From: Nocardia mikamii NBRC 108933 | GTDB taxonomy: Bacteria; Actinomycetota; Actinomycetes; Mycobacteriales; Mycobacteriaceae | Reading direction: 5' to 3' | Assembly: GCF_001613505.1 (NCBI RefSeq) | Contig: NZ_BDCM01000014.1 | Coordinates: 620,001 to 684,000 of the forward strand | DNA: 64,000 nt | Part shown: positions 1 through 8,449 of the stretch, piece after piece | How positions within the stretch are numbered: the stretch's first letter is position 1 | Layout: every line of letters begins with the position of its first letter | Notes under the pieces: generated by a model | What the model saw: the letters and a program-made list of their open reading frames with translations, nothing else | What the model was told of the DNA's origin: nothing | Databases searched by the model: none | Program-made: the position numbers and the translations under genes

Positions 1-70
1 CCGATCGCCGCGGGATCGCACAGTAGGGTCGGATGCGACCCTGGTTGCCCGCTGCCCGGAGGTTTTCCCC

Positions 71-1291
71 ATGCCCACAGATTCCAGGTTCGTCATCGTC
101 GGCGGCGGTCTGGCCGCCGCGAAGCTGGCGGAGTCGTTGCGCGACAACGAGTTCGACGGCGCGGTCACGTTGATCGGTGAGGAGGCGCAGCTGCCCTACG
201 AGCGGCCGCCACTGTCCAAGGAACATTTGCTCGGCAAGAAGTCGCTCGCCGATTTCACCGTGCGTCCTGAGCAGTGGTATCGCGACCACGATGTCGACCT
301 GCTGCTCGGCACCGCCGTCGCGGCCGTCGACCGCTCGTCGAAAACCGTTGCGCTGCCGGACGGTTCGACCCGTCCGTACGACAAACTCGCCCTGGCCACC
401 GGATCGCGCTCGCGCCGGCTGCCGATTCCCGGCGCCGATGCCGAGGGCGTGTACATGTTGCGCACCATCGGGCAGTCCGATGCGCTGATCTCACTGTTCG
501 GCACGGCGCGGCGGCTGGTCGTGATCGGCGCGGGCTGGATCGGCCTGGAGGTGACGGCGGCCGCGCGCACCGCCGGTCTGGAGGTGACCATCCTGGAGGT
601 CGGCCCGGTGCCGCTGCAGGCCGCTCTCGGCGACGAGATGGGCGCGGTCTTCGGCGAGCTGCACCGCGCGCACGGCGTCGATCTGCGCTGTGGTGTGAAG
701 GCCGCCGAGATCGTCACCGCCGACGGAAAGGCCACCGGAGTCCGGCTCTCCGACGACACGGTCGTGGACGCCGACGCGGTGCTGATCGCGGTCGGCGCCC
801 GGCCGAATATCGAACTGGCCGCCGACGCGGGGCTCGCGGTCGAGGGCGGCGTGCTCGTGGACGAAAGCCTGGCCAGCAGCGATCCCGATATCGTCGCGGT
901 GGGCGATATCGCCGACCAGCAGCATCCGGTGCTCGGGCAGCGAGTGCGGGTCGAACACTGGGCCACGGCGCTCAACCAACCGGCCGTGGCCGCGCTGACA
1001 ATGCTCGACCGGCCTGCCACCTACGACCGGCTGCCCTACTTCTTCACCGACCAGTACGACCTCGGCATGGAGTACACCGGCTTCGTCGCACCGGGCGCGA
1101 CGACGTCCGTGGTGGTTCGCGGCGACACCGCGAGCCGCGAATTCGTCGCATTCTGGCTGGATCAGGGCAATCGGGTGCTGGCGGGGATGAACGTCAACGT
1201 CTGGGACGTCACCGATCGGATCAAGGAACTGATCCTCGGCGGCGAACCGGTGAATCCGGACGCGCTGGCCGACACCGGCACCGATTTGTGA
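71..1291 (+). CDS. FAD/NAD(P)H-dependent oxidoreductase, ferredoxin/rhodocoxin reductase type
   Basis: The 406-residue protein has the two-dinucleotide-fold layout of reductases that pass electrons from NAD(P)H to a small ferredoxin, usually for a cytochrome P450 or dioxygenase. An FAD-binding GGGLAAAKLAESL lies near residues 11-23, a second nucleotide-binding GAGWIGLEV near residues 153-161, and the FAD-closing AVGDIAD near residue 276, followed by the reductase C-terminal domain. The ATG follows a GGAGG ribosome binding site about 8 nt upstream. No ferredoxin or P450 gene lies nearby, so the electron acceptor is unknown. The family call is firm and the physiological partner is not. Confidence 0.85.
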   Translation: MPTDSRFVIVGGGLAAAKLAESLRDNEFDGAVTLIGEEAQLPYERPPLSKEHLLGKKSLADFTVRPEQWYRDHDVDLLLGTAVAAVDRSSKTVALPDGSTRPYDKLALATGSRSRRLPIPGADAEGVYMLRTIGQSDALISLFGTARRLVVIGAGWIGLEVTAAARTAGLEVTILEVGPVPLQAALGDEMGAVFGELHRAHGVDLRCGVKAAEIVTADGKATGVRLSDDTVVDADAVLIAVGARPNIELAADAGLAVEGGVLVDESLASSDPDIVAVGDIADQQHPVLGQRVRVEHWATALNQPAVAALTMLDRPATYDRLPYFFTDQYDLGMEYTGFVAPGATTSVVVRGDTASREFVAFWLDQGNRVLAGMNVNVWDVTDRIKELILGGEPVNPDALADTGTDL

Positions 1292-1302
1292 TCACGATCA
1301 CA
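1287..1302. promoter_or_regulatory. CRP-type (cAMP receptor protein) binding site
   Basis: TGTGATCACGATCACA is a perfect match to the actinobacterial and enteric Crp consensus TGTGA-N6-TCACA. It straddles the stop codon of the flavoprotein gene and lies 87 nt before the GTG of the DGPF protein, where an activator or repressor of the DGPF/sigma operon could bind. The match is seen directly; binding is inferred. Confidence 0.55.
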
Positions 1303-1388
1303 GCCAAGATAGGTCGAGGAGCTGCGACCGGCACCGACCCGATCGTGAGCGCGCCGCGGTGGCGCGCCGGCGAGCCGAGGAGATCATC

Positions 1389-1790
1389 GTGAAGTACATG
1401 CTGCTCAAGACCTACCGCCCTGCCGCGCATTGCGACACTCCGATCACCGAGTGGCCGCCGGAGGACATCGCGGCCCATATCGAATTCCAGCGCGCGCTCG
1501 GTTCGGCACTGCGCGAATCGGGTGAGCTCGTCGATGCCCAGGGGCTGGCCTTCCCGGATCAAGCCCGCATCGTCAGCGCCGACGGGCGCTCGGCCCCGGT
1601 GGTCACCGACGGCCCGTTCCCGGAGACGAAGGAATTCCTCGCCGGCTACTGGATCGTCGATGTGGACAGCGCCGACCGGGCGCTGGAGATCGCCGCGCAG
1701 GCATCGGCCGCCCCGGGCCCGGGCGGCGCCCCGATCGGTGAATACATCGAGGTGCGCGCGGTGATGGACCCCCCGGCGGCCGGGGCCTGA
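1389..1790 (+). CDS. YCII-related DGPF-domain protein, partner of ECF42 sigma factor
   Basis: A 133-residue protein of the YCII/DGPF family. The family-naming Asp-Gly-Pro-Phe motif is visible in VTDGPFPETKEFLAGYWIVD. DGPF proteins are characteristically encoded beside ECF42 sigma factors, exactly as here: the sigma gene begins 11 nt after this stop codon. The GTG start is chosen because a GAGGAG ribosome binding site stands just upstream and the sequence then begins KYMLLKTY, as usual for the family; an upstream in-frame start would add ten unsupported residues. The biochemical role of DGPF proteins is unsettled. They may signal to, or be controlled by, the sigma factor. Confidence 0.85.
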   Translation: MKYMLLKTYRPAAHCDTPITEWPPEDIAAHIEFQRALGSALRESGELVDAQGLAFPDQARIVSADGRSAPVVTDGPFPETKEFLAGYWIVDVDSADRALEIAAQASAAPGPGGAPIGEYIEVRAVMDPPAAGA

Positions 1791-1801
1791 TCCGCCGCGC
1801 C

Positions 1802-3088
1802 ATGCCCGGACCACAGGTACCGGCCGTCCCGGTCGGGCAGCCGTCGAAGCGCGACGAGCGGCGCGACGACTCCGCGCGGGAAGTCGCGCTGCTCCTGCGT
1901 GAGGTCGCGCCGGTCGTGCTGGGAGTTCTGGTGCGCCGCTACGGCGATTTCGACGCGGCCGAGGACGCGGTGCAGGAGGCGATGCTCGCCGCGATCACCC
2001 AGTGGCCGGACAAGGGCTATCCGGACCATCCGCGGGCCTGGCTGCTTCAGGTCGCACAGCGGCGATTGATCGACTCGGTGCGTTCGGAGATCGCGCGCCG
2101 CTCTCGCGAGACGACGGCTGCCCTGCGGGACGTGCCGCCCGCCGATACCGATTCGGACGCCGACGACACGTTGACGTTGTTGCTGCTGTGCTGCCATCCC
2201 GCGTTGTCGCCCGCCAGTGCGATCGCGGTGACGCTGCGGGCGGTGGGCGGACTCACCACCGAGGAGATCGCCAGAGCCTTCCTGCTGCCGGAAACAACCA
2301 TGGCGCAGCGCATTTCGCGGGCGAAGAAACGGCTCGCCGCACTGCCACGCCCGTTCGCCGAGTCCGCCGTCGCCCCGGAACACTGGGGCCCGCGGCTCGG
2401 ACCTGTACTGCACGTGCTCTACGTCATGTTCACCGAGGGACACACCGCCACCGGCGGCTCCCGGTTGTACCGCACCGATCTGGCGGCGGAGGCGATTCGC
2501 CTGACCCGCAAGGTCCACCGGCTGCTCCCGGACGACCCGGAGGTCACGGGCCTACTCGCGCTGATGCTGCTCACCGACGCCCGTCGCGCGGCACGACTGG
2601 GACCCAGCGGCGAATTGATTCCGCTGGCCGAACAGGATCGCACCCGATGGGACCGTGAACGCGCCCGGGAGGGAATGGGTCTGGCGACGGCGGCGATCGA
2701 GGCCGGACTCGGTGGCCCCTACCGCGTCCAGGCCGCGATCGCCGCACTGCATACCCGGGCGCCGAGCGCCGAGGAGACGGACTGGGAGCGCATTCTCCTG
2801 CTGTACGACGTCTTCGAGCGGCTGTCGGACAATCCGATGGTGAGTCTGAATCGCGCCGTGGCGGTGGCCATGGTGCACGGGCCCGCCGCGGGGCTGGATT
2901 CGGCGAACGCGCTGGTGGATCGTCTGCGCGGCAACCATCGACTCGACGCGGTCCGGGGACACCTGTACGAGATGGCGGGCGAGCGCGCGGCGGCGATCGA
3001 GTCCTATACGGCGGCGGCGCACCTCACCACGAGTACGCCCGAGCGCGACTACCTCATGCTGCGCGCGGCGAAGCTGCGCGCCTCGTAG
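1802..3088 (+). CDS. RNA polymerase sigma factor, ECF42 group, with long C-terminal extension
   Basis: A 428-residue sigma-70 family protein. The sigma-2 region (DFDAAEDAVQEAMLAA, about residues 44-59) and the sigma-4 helix-turn-helix (GLTTEEIARAFLLPETTMAQRISRAK split over about residues 143-170) are followed by a 250-residue helical, TPR-like extension (DUF6596) containing NPMVSLNRAVAVAM near residue 350. This architecture, and the DGPF gene directly upstream, define ECF42. No anti-sigma factor gene is present, as is typical of this group, where the extension is thought to control activity. The pair probably forms one operon under the CRP-type site at 1287-1302. Confidence 0.9.
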   Translation: MPGPQVPAVPVGQPSKRDERRDDSAREVALLLREVAPVVLGVLVRRYGDFDAAEDAVQEAMLAAITQWPDKGYPDHPRAWLLQVAQRRLIDSVRSEIARRSRETTAALRDVPPADTDSDADDTLTLLLLCCHPALSPASAIAVTLRAVGGLTTEEIARAFLLPETTMAQRISRAKKRLAALPRPFAESAVAPEHWGPRLGPVLHVLYVMFTEGHTATGGSRLYRTDLAAEAIRLTRKVHRLLPDDPEVTGLLALMLLTDARRAARLGPSGELIPLAEQDRTRWDRERAREGMGLATAAIEAGLGGPYRVQAAIAALHTRAPSAEETDWERILLLYDVFERLSDNPMVSLNRAVAVAMVHGPAAGLDSANALVDRLRGNHRLDAVRGHLYEMAGERAAAIESYTAAAHLTTSTPERDYLMLRAAKLRAS

Positions 3089-3154
3089 CCGAGCGGCACG
3101 GGGCGGCGGACATCGAAACCTCCTGCGGCGCAAGGACTTCGGCCGCAACCGCGC

Positions 3155-3979
3155 TCACGGCCAGGTGTTGCCCGTGATGCGCTGATAGGCATCCCGATAC
3201 TTTTCGCGGGTGACGGCCACGACCTCGGCGGGAATTTCCGGGCCGGGCGGCTCCTTGTCCCAGCCGGTGGAGGTCGCCCAGTCGCGGACGAACTGCTTGT
3301 CGAACGAGCGCTGCGCCCGGCCCGGCTCCCATTCGTCGGCCGGCCAGAACCGCGACGAGTCGGAGGTCAAGACCTCGTCACCGAGAGTGAGAACGTCGCC
3401 GTCCCAGCCGAATTCGACCTTGGTGTCGGCGATGATCACTCCGCGTCCCGCGGCGTGCTCGGCGCCGCGGGTGTAGATCTGCAGGGTCAGGTCGCGCAAC
3501 TTCTCGGCGACCTCGCGCCCCTCCTGATTCACCACATCGTCGAAGGTGATCGGCTCGTCGTGCCCCGCGGACGCCTTGGTGGTGGGGGTGAAGATCGGCT
3601 CGGGAAGTTCGTCTCCCTCCCGCAGGCCGGCGGGCAGCCTCACCCCCGAGACCGCGCCGGTCCGCCGGTACTCCTGCAGTCCCGAGCCGACCAGATAGCC
3701 GCGGGCGATGCATTCCACCTGGACCATCTTCAGCGGCCGCACGCGCACCGCGCGCCCGGCGAATTCGTCCGGGACGTCGGTGGTCGAGAGCACGTGGTTG
3801 GGCACATCGGAGAAGTAGTCGAACCACCAGTTCGACAACTGCGTGAGCAGCGCGCCCTTGTCCGGAATCGGCGTCGGCAGCACCACGTCGTAGACCGAGA
3901 CCCGATCGGAGGCGACCAGAATCAGCGATTCCCCGTCCTCGTAGAGATCGCGCACCTTACCGGCGTGGATGTGCTTCAC
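3155..3979 (-). CDS. purC: Phosphoribosylaminoimidazole-succinocarboxamide synthase
   Basis: A 274-residue SAICAR synthetase, which condenses CAIR with aspartate using ATP in purine synthesis. Family landmarks are visible: HAGKVRDLYE at the N-terminus (P-loop equivalent), VASDRVSVYDVV, the signature ECIARGYLVGSGLQEY, and IADTKVEFGWD near the C-terminal third. The GTG start is set by a GGAGGG ribosome binding site just upstream and by the usual family N-terminus; the open frame runs much further upstream but only as the shadow of pepN. The gene stands alone, convergent with the sigma gene and divergent from pepN. The protein is slightly shorter than the E. coli-type family average but complete. 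Confidence 0.95.
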   Translation of the reverse strand: MKHIHAGKVRDLYEDGESLILVASDRVSVYDVVLPTPIPDKGALLTQLSNWWFDYFSDVPNHVLSTTDVPDEFAGRAVRVRPLKMVQVECIARGYLVGSGLQEYRRTGAVSGVRLPAGLREGDELPEPIFTPTTKASAGHDEPITFDDVVNQEGREVAEKLRDLTLQIYTRGAEHAAGRGVIIADTKVEFGWDGDVLTLGDEVLTSDSSRFWPADEWEPGRAQRSFDKQFVRDWATSTGWDKEPPGPEIPAEVVAVTREKYRDAYQRITGNTWP

Positions 3980-4201
3980 CGGCCCTCCTCGCTTCGCTGT
4001 CCGCCGCACACGAACGCCCAGCCTACCGAGCGCCCCGGCTGCACCGGACGCTCGGTGGCGCGGCGCGCGGCGTTTCGTCTCGCACGGGGTGCGGATGCAC
4101 GGTCGGCCCAGCCGTGCGGGCGCGAACGTGGCATTCTGGGCACCGTCAGCGACTGCATCCGCAGCGTGGTCCACACGACCGGTCCGAGCGAAGGAGTCTC
4201 C

Positions 4202-6796
4202 TTGTCTGCACCGAACCTCACCCGCGAACAAGCCATCGCGCGGGCCGCGACGATCAGTGTGGAGAACTATCGCGTCGAACTCGACCTCACCGGGCAGCCG
4301 ACCGGTCCCGCGGCCACCGCCGGCGAGACGTTCTTCTCGCGTTCCACCGTCACGTTCACCGCCTCTGCGGGCGCGCAGACCTTCATCGATATCGTCGCCG
4401 CCGGTGTGCGTTCGGCCGTTCTCAACGGCACCGAACTCGACATTTCGGGCTACGACGAGTCCCAGGGGCTCACCCTGACCGAGCTGGCCGAGAACAACGT
4501 CCTGGTGGTCGAGGCCGACTGCGTGTACTCGCACACGGGCGAGGGCCTGCACCGCTTCGTCGATCCGACCGACGACAAGGTCTATCTGTACTCGCAGTTC
4601 GAAACCGCCGACGCCAAGCGGATGTTCGCCTGCTTCGACCAGCCCGACCTCAAGGCGACCTACGACATGACGGTCACCGCGCCCGCCGACTGGGAGGTGA
4701 TCTCCAACGGCGCCGCGACCGCCACCCGCACGGTCGGCGAGGTGGTCGAGCACACCTTCGCCACGACGCCGCGGATGAGCACCTACCTGGTCGCGCTGAT
4801 CGCCGGGCCGTACGCCAAGTGGATCGATGTGTACACCGACGATCAGTCCACGATCCCGCTCGGCATCTACTGCCGCGCCTCGCTCGCCGAATTCATGGAC
4901 GCGGAAAGGCTTTTCACCGAAACCAAACAGGGTTTCGCGTTCTACCATCGCAACTTCGGCGTCCCGTACGTCTTCGGGAAGTACGACCAGCTGTTCGTTC
5001 CCGAGTTCAATGCCGGCGCCATGGAGAACGCCGGCGCGGTGACATTCCTCGAGGACTACGTCTTCCGGTCCAAGGTCACCCGGGCCTCCTACGAGCGGCG
5101 CGCCGAGACCGTCCTGCACGAGATGGCGCACATGTGGTTCGGCGATCTCGTCACCATGAAGTGGTGGGACGATCTGTGGCTGAACGAATCCTTCGCCACC
5201 TTCGCCTCGGTCCTGTGCCAGGCCGAGGCCACCGAATACACCGGCGCCTGGACGACTTTCGCCAATGTGGAGAAGTCGTGGGCGTACCGGCAGGATCAAC
5301 TGCCCTCCACCCATCCCATCGCCGCCGACATCCCCGATCTCGCGGCCGTGGAGGTCAACTTCGACGGCATCACCTACGCCAAGGGCGCCTCGGTACTCAA
5401 GCAGCTGGTGGCCTACGTCGGACTGGAGCCGTTCCTGGCCGGGCTGCGGGACTACTTCGCCGCGCACGCCTTCGGCAACGCCACCTTCGACGATCTGGTG
5501 GGAGCGCTCGAAAAGTCCTCCGGGCGTGACCTTTCCGGCTGGGGCGCGCAGTGGCTCAAGACCACCGGCCTGAATACGCTGCGCCCCGACTTCGAGGTCG
5601 ACGCCGACGGGAAATTCACCCGATTCGCGGTCGTGCAGGGCGGCGCCGAACCCGGTGCCGGCGAGTACCGCGTCCATCGCCTCGCCATCGGTGTCTACGC
5701 CGACCAGGACGGAAAACTGGTGCGCACCAAGCGCGTCGAGCTCGATCTCGACGCCGCCGAGCGCACCGAGGTCGCCGAGCTGGTGGGTGTCGAGCGCGGT
5801 CAGCTGGTGCTGGTGAACGACGACGACCTGACCTACTGCTCGCTGCGCCTGGATCCGCAGTCGCTGGACACCGTGGTCGCGCGGATCGCCGATATCGCCG
5901 AATCCCTGCCTCGCACGCTGTGCTGGTCGGCGGCATGGGAGATGACGCGACAGGCGGAGATGCGGGCCCGGGATTTCGTGGCGCTGGTGCAGCGCGGAAT
6001 CGGGGCCGAAACCGAAATCGGTGTCGTGCAACGGCTTCTGATGCAGGCGCAGACCGCCTTGGCGAGCTACGCCGACCCCGAATGGGCCGATCAGACCGGA
6101 TGGCCGGCCTTCGCCGATCGTCTCCTCGAACTGGCCCGGGCGGCCGAGCCGGGTTCGGACCATCAGCTGGCCTTCGTCAACGCCCTCACCGCCGCGCGCC
6201 TGTCGCCGTGGCACAGCGAGGTGCTGGGCACCTTGCTGCTGGATTCCGACCCGGCAGCGGCCGGGCTGCCCGGCCTGGCGGTGGACACCGATCTGCGCTG
6301 GCGGATCGTGGGCGCACTGGCGGCGGCCGGTCAGCTCGACGCCGAGAGCACCGACACCCCGGTCATCGACGCGGAACTCGAGCGCGATCCCACCGCAGCC
6401 GGCCGACGCCAGGCGGCCGCGGCCGCCACCGCCCGCCCGCAGGCCGAGGTCAAGGAAAAGGCCTGGCACACCGTGATGGACGACGACTCCGTCCCGAACA
6501 TCACCGCCCGCGCGATCGTCGGCGGCTTCGCGCCGATCGGACAGGGCGAGTTGCTCGCACCGTACGTGCAGCGCTACTTCGACGAGATCGCCTCGGTATG
6601 GGAGCGCCGCTCCAGCGAGGTCGCGCAGACCGTGGTCGTCGGCCTCTACCCGCACTGGGCCATCAGCGAGGAGGCCGTGGCCGTGGCCGACAAGTTCCTC
6701 GCCGATGAACATCCGCCGGCCCTGCGCCGCTTGGTGATCGAGGGTAAGGCGGGGATCGAACGCTCGCTGCGCGCCCGCGCCGCCGACATCGCCTGA
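4202..6796 (+). CDS. pepN: Aminopeptidase N (M1 family zinc metallopeptidase)
   Basis: An 864-residue cytosolic aminopeptidase that trims N-terminal residues from peptides. Zinc-site residues are visible in HEMAHMWFGD ... NESFATF (the HExxH plus distant Glu arrangement), with the substrate-binding GAMENAG motif about 35 residues earlier. The length matches actinobacterial PepN of about 860 residues (compare Rv2467). The TTG start is preferred because GAAGGAGT lies 6-13 nt upstream and the protein then begins SAPNLTREQAI, the usual family start; upstream codons are the antisense of purC. A strong hairpin follows the stop codon. Confidence 0.95.
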   Translation: MSAPNLTREQAIARAATISVENYRVELDLTGQPTGPAATAGETFFSRSTVTFTASAGAQTFIDIVAAGVRSAVLNGTELDISGYDESQGLTLTELAENNVLVVEADCVYSHTGEGLHRFVDPTDDKVYLYSQFETADAKRMFACFDQPDLKATYDMTVTAPADWEVISNGAATATRTVGEVVEHTFATTPRMSTYLVALIAGPYAKWIDVYTDDQSTIPLGIYCRASLAEFMDAERLFTETKQGFAFYHRNFGVPYVFGKYDQLFVPEFNAGAMENAGAVTFLEDYVFRSKVTRASYERRAETVLHEMAHMWFGDLVTMKWWDDLWLNESFATFASVLCQAEATEYTGAWTTFANVEKSWAYRQDQLPSTHPIAADIPDLAAVEVNFDGITYAKGASVLKQLVAYVGLEPFLAGLRDYFAAHAFGNATFDDLVGALEKSSGRDLSGWGAQWLKTTGLNTLRPDFEVDADGKFTRFAVVQGGAEPGAGEYRVHRLAIGVYADQDGKLVRTKRVELDLDAAERTEVAELVGVERGQLVLVNDDDLTYCSLRLDPQSLDTVVARIADIAESLPRTLCWSAAWEMTRQAEMRARDFVALVQRGIGAETEIGVVQRLLMQAQTALASYADPEWADQTGWPAFADRLLELARAAEPGSDHQLAFVNALTAARLSPWHSEVLGTLLLDSDPAAAGLPGLAVDTDLRWRIVGALAAAGQLDAESTDTPVIDAELERDPTAAGRRQAAAAATARPQAEVKEKAWHTVMDDDSVPNITARAIVGGFAPIGQGELLAPYVQRYFDEIASVWERRSSEVAQTVVVGLYPHWAISEEAVAVADKFLADEHPPALRRLVIEGKAGIERSLRARAADIA

Positions 6797-6804
6797 GCCG
6801 AGTC

Positions 6805-6832
6805 GGCTGTGGTGGCGCACGCCACCACAGCC
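6805..6832 (+). terminator. Hairpin terminator after pepN
   Basis: Perfect 12-bp arms GGCTGTGGTGGC / GCCACCACAGCC with a 4-nt loop lie 9 nt after the pepN stop codon. There is no U-tract, which is common for actinobacterial terminators. Confidence 0.6.
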
Positions 6833-7181
6833 CGGGGCGTCCTCTGCAGACCGCGGGCGTGCCCTGTCACTCGCAGCGTCGGTGCGGCGGATCGGTCACG
6901 TTGTGTACTGCACCGGACCGCACCGCGGCCGGCCTCGCACCGGGATGGCCGCCCGCAACGGCGTACCACCGGCGGCGGACGCCTGCTGTGCATGCTCCGG
7001 TGGACCCAGCGGTCGCGAGGAGTGGTCGGCGCGCCCGGGCCCGGTGCCGACGGTGCGCGGATCCGCCTCGCCCAGCACGACCGGCGAGCCTCGTCCCGCA
7101 CCCGGATCGCGCTGCTGTGAGCAGATCTGCCGACAGCAGCATGACGGGCCCGTGCCGGATCCGGTGGGGCACGGTAGGCGT
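6833..7181. other. Intergenic region upstream of the clpP-like pair
   Basis: About 350 bp with no convincing gene. Open frames here are arginine- and proline-rich shadows without ribosome binding sites. The only notable structure is the 30-bp palindrome at 7111-7140. No CGC-N5-GCG (ClgR-type) box was found here by eye, in contrast to the region upstream of the regulator gene at 8450-8935. Confidence 0.5.
7111..7140. promoter_or_regulatory. 30-bp near-perfect palindrome, probable operator of the clpP-like pair
   Basis: Outer arms GCTGCTGT (7111-7118) and ACAGCAGC (7133-7140) and an inner perfect 10-bp palindrome GCAGATCTGC (7121-7130) share one centre, so 26 of 30 positions are symmetric. The centre lies 56 bp before the first ClpP-like start codon, a natural place for an activator or repressor. 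It could alternatively fold in RNA as a leader hairpin. Whether the adjacent ClgR/PopR-type protein binds it is not known. Confidence 0.5.
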
Positions 7182-7799
7182 ATGGCTCACGACGACAACA
7201 AGATTCCGTTGTTCAGTTGGCGGTCGCGGGAGCAACTGCTCAGCCGCCGCATCCTCGTCCTCGACGGCGGGCTCGACGACGACAACGGCACCCTGCTCGC
7301 AACCCAGATGCTCACCCTCGCCGCCGAGGATCCCGAGGCCGACATCTCGCTGTGGATTCACTCGCCGGGCGGGTCGGTCCCGTCGATGCTCGCGATTCGC
7401 GACGTGATGCGGCTGGTGCCGTGCCGGGTGTCGACACTGGCGCTCGGGTTGGCCTGCAGCGCAGGGCAATTCCTGCTCTCGGCCGGAACTCGCGGCCGGC
7501 GCTACGCCTTGCCGCACGCCCGCATCCTCATGCATCAGGGGTCGGCGGGCATCGGCGGTAGCGCGGGCGAGGTGGAGGTGCAGGCCGACGATCTGCGCCA
7601 CACGGTGAACACCGTGCTCGGGCTCATCGCCGAGGACACCGGGCAGCCGTTCGACCGCATCTACGAGGACTCGCTGCACGACCGCTGGTTCACCGCGACC
7701 GAGGCCCGGGAGTACGGCTTCATCGACCACATCGTCGACTCCTTCGACCAGGTCATCCCGCAACGCCAGCGCATCGGAATGTCGGCCGGGAAAGCATAG
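7182..7799 (+). CDS. ATP-dependent Clp protease proteolytic subunit, accessory paralog with intact triad
   Basis: A 205-residue ClpP-family (S14) peptidase. The catalytic triad is complete: Ser93 in LACSAGQFLL, His118 in ILMHQ and Asp167 in LHDRWFTA, and the oxyanion/substrate-strand motif SPGGSVPSM is normal. It is not the housekeeping clpP1P2 pair: no tig or clpX is adjacent, and the sequence diverges from typical ClpP1/ClpP2. It precedes a second ClpP-like gene by 9 nt, so the two are almost certainly co-transcribed and assemble into a mixed double ring. The arrangement, with a ClgR/PopR-type regulator next door, resembles the Streptomyces clpP3-clpP4/popR locus. Confidence 0.88.
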   Translation: MAHDDNKIPLFSWRSREQLLSRRILVLDGGLDDDNGTLLATQMLTLAAEDPEADISLWIHSPGGSVPSMLAIRDVMRLVPCRVSTLALGLACSAGQFLLSAGTRGRRYALPHARILMHQGSAGIGGSAGEVEVQADDLRHTVNTVLGLIAEDTGQPFDRIYEDSLHDRWFTATEAREYGFIDHIVDSFDQVIPQRQRIGMSAGKA

Positions 7800-7808
7800 G
7801 GGCACATC

Positions 7809-8399
7809 ATGACCAGCTACACCATTCCCAATGTCATCGCGCAGCACCCGCGTGGCGAGCGGATCATGGACGTCTATTCGCACCTGCTCACCGAGCGGAT
7901 CGTCTACCTCGGCACCCCGATCGATTCCGGAGTGGCGAATGCGTTGATCGCGCAGATGCTGCATCTGGACGCCGAGAGCGCGGGCCAGGAGATCAACCTC
8001 TACATCAACTGCGAGGGCGGCGATCTGTCGGCGATGCTGGCGATCTACGACACCATGCAGCACATCTCGTCGCCGGTGGCGACCACCTGTGTCGGCCAGG
8101 CCATCGCGGTCGGTGCGGTGCTGCTGGCCGGCGGCGCCGCGGGCCGGCGTGCGATGCTGCCGCATGCGCGCGCCGTCCTGCACCAGCCGGCGACGCGTGG
8201 ACAGGGCGCGATCCCCGATCTCATCATCCAGGCCGACGAACTCGTCCGCATGCGCGCCGAAATCGAGACGATCCTGTCCCGCCACACCGGTCAGGAAGTC
8301 GCGACCCTACGGCACGACACCGATCGCGATCGGGTGTTCACCGCGCAGGCAGCGGTGGAATACGGATTGGCCGACACCATCCTCGGCGCCCGCGGCTGA
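7809..8399 (+). CDS. ClpP-like subunit lacking the catalytic serine
   Basis: A 196-residue ClpP-fold protein. The nucleophile position of the family motif GQA-x-S-x-G reads GQAIAVGA, so the serine is Ala100 (codon GCG at 8106-8108), while His125 (AVLHQ) and Asp174 (DRDRVFTA) remain. The strand motif normally reading SPGG is CEGG. It should therefore fold and assemble but not cleave, like ClpR-type subunits of plastids and cyanobacteria. It lies 9 nt after the active paralog, whose partner it presumably is, perhaps controlling pore, chaperone docking or assembly. The frame is intact and the residues around the lost serine are otherwise conserved, arguing against a decaying gene. Confidence 0.85.
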   Translation: MTSYTIPNVIAQHPRGERIMDVYSHLLTERIVYLGTPIDSGVANALIAQMLHLDAESAGQEINLYINCEGGDLSAMLAIYDTMQHISSPVATTCVGQAIAVGAVLLAGGAAGRRAMLPHARAVLHQPATRGQGAIPDLIIQADELVRMRAEIETILSRHTGQEVATLRHDTDRDRVFTAQAAVEYGLADTILGARG

Positions 8400-8444
8400 G
8401 GGAAACCCTCGGCTGCCGCCGGTGAAGTCCTCGGCTGCCGCCGG
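8398..8444. repeat. Short hairpin and 15-bp direct repeat between convergent genes
   Basis: GAGGG-AAA-CCCTC (8398-8410) overlaps the last stop codon. It is followed by two copies of CTCGGCTGCCGCCGG (8408-8422 and 8430-8444) with a 22-bp period. The stretch sits between the ClpP-like pair and the convergent regulator and may serve as a weak two-way terminator. Confidence 0.4.
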
Positions 8445-8449
8445 CGCGC

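Noticed and set aside
3455..4201. N-terminal extension of pepN by about 250 residues
   Set aside because: The extension is the antisense of purC. The family length and the ribosome binding site fix the TTG at 4202.
3155..6820. A very long leftward open frame that joins purC to about 950 upstream codons
   Set aside because: Only the last 274 codons match SAICAR synthase; the rest is the antisense of pepN with Arg/Gly-rich composition. A ribosome binding site marks the GTG at 3979.
6809..7120. A 103-residue rightward frame between pepN and the clpP-like pair
   Set aside because: Arg- and Pro-rich composition, begins within the pepN terminator, no ribosome binding site.
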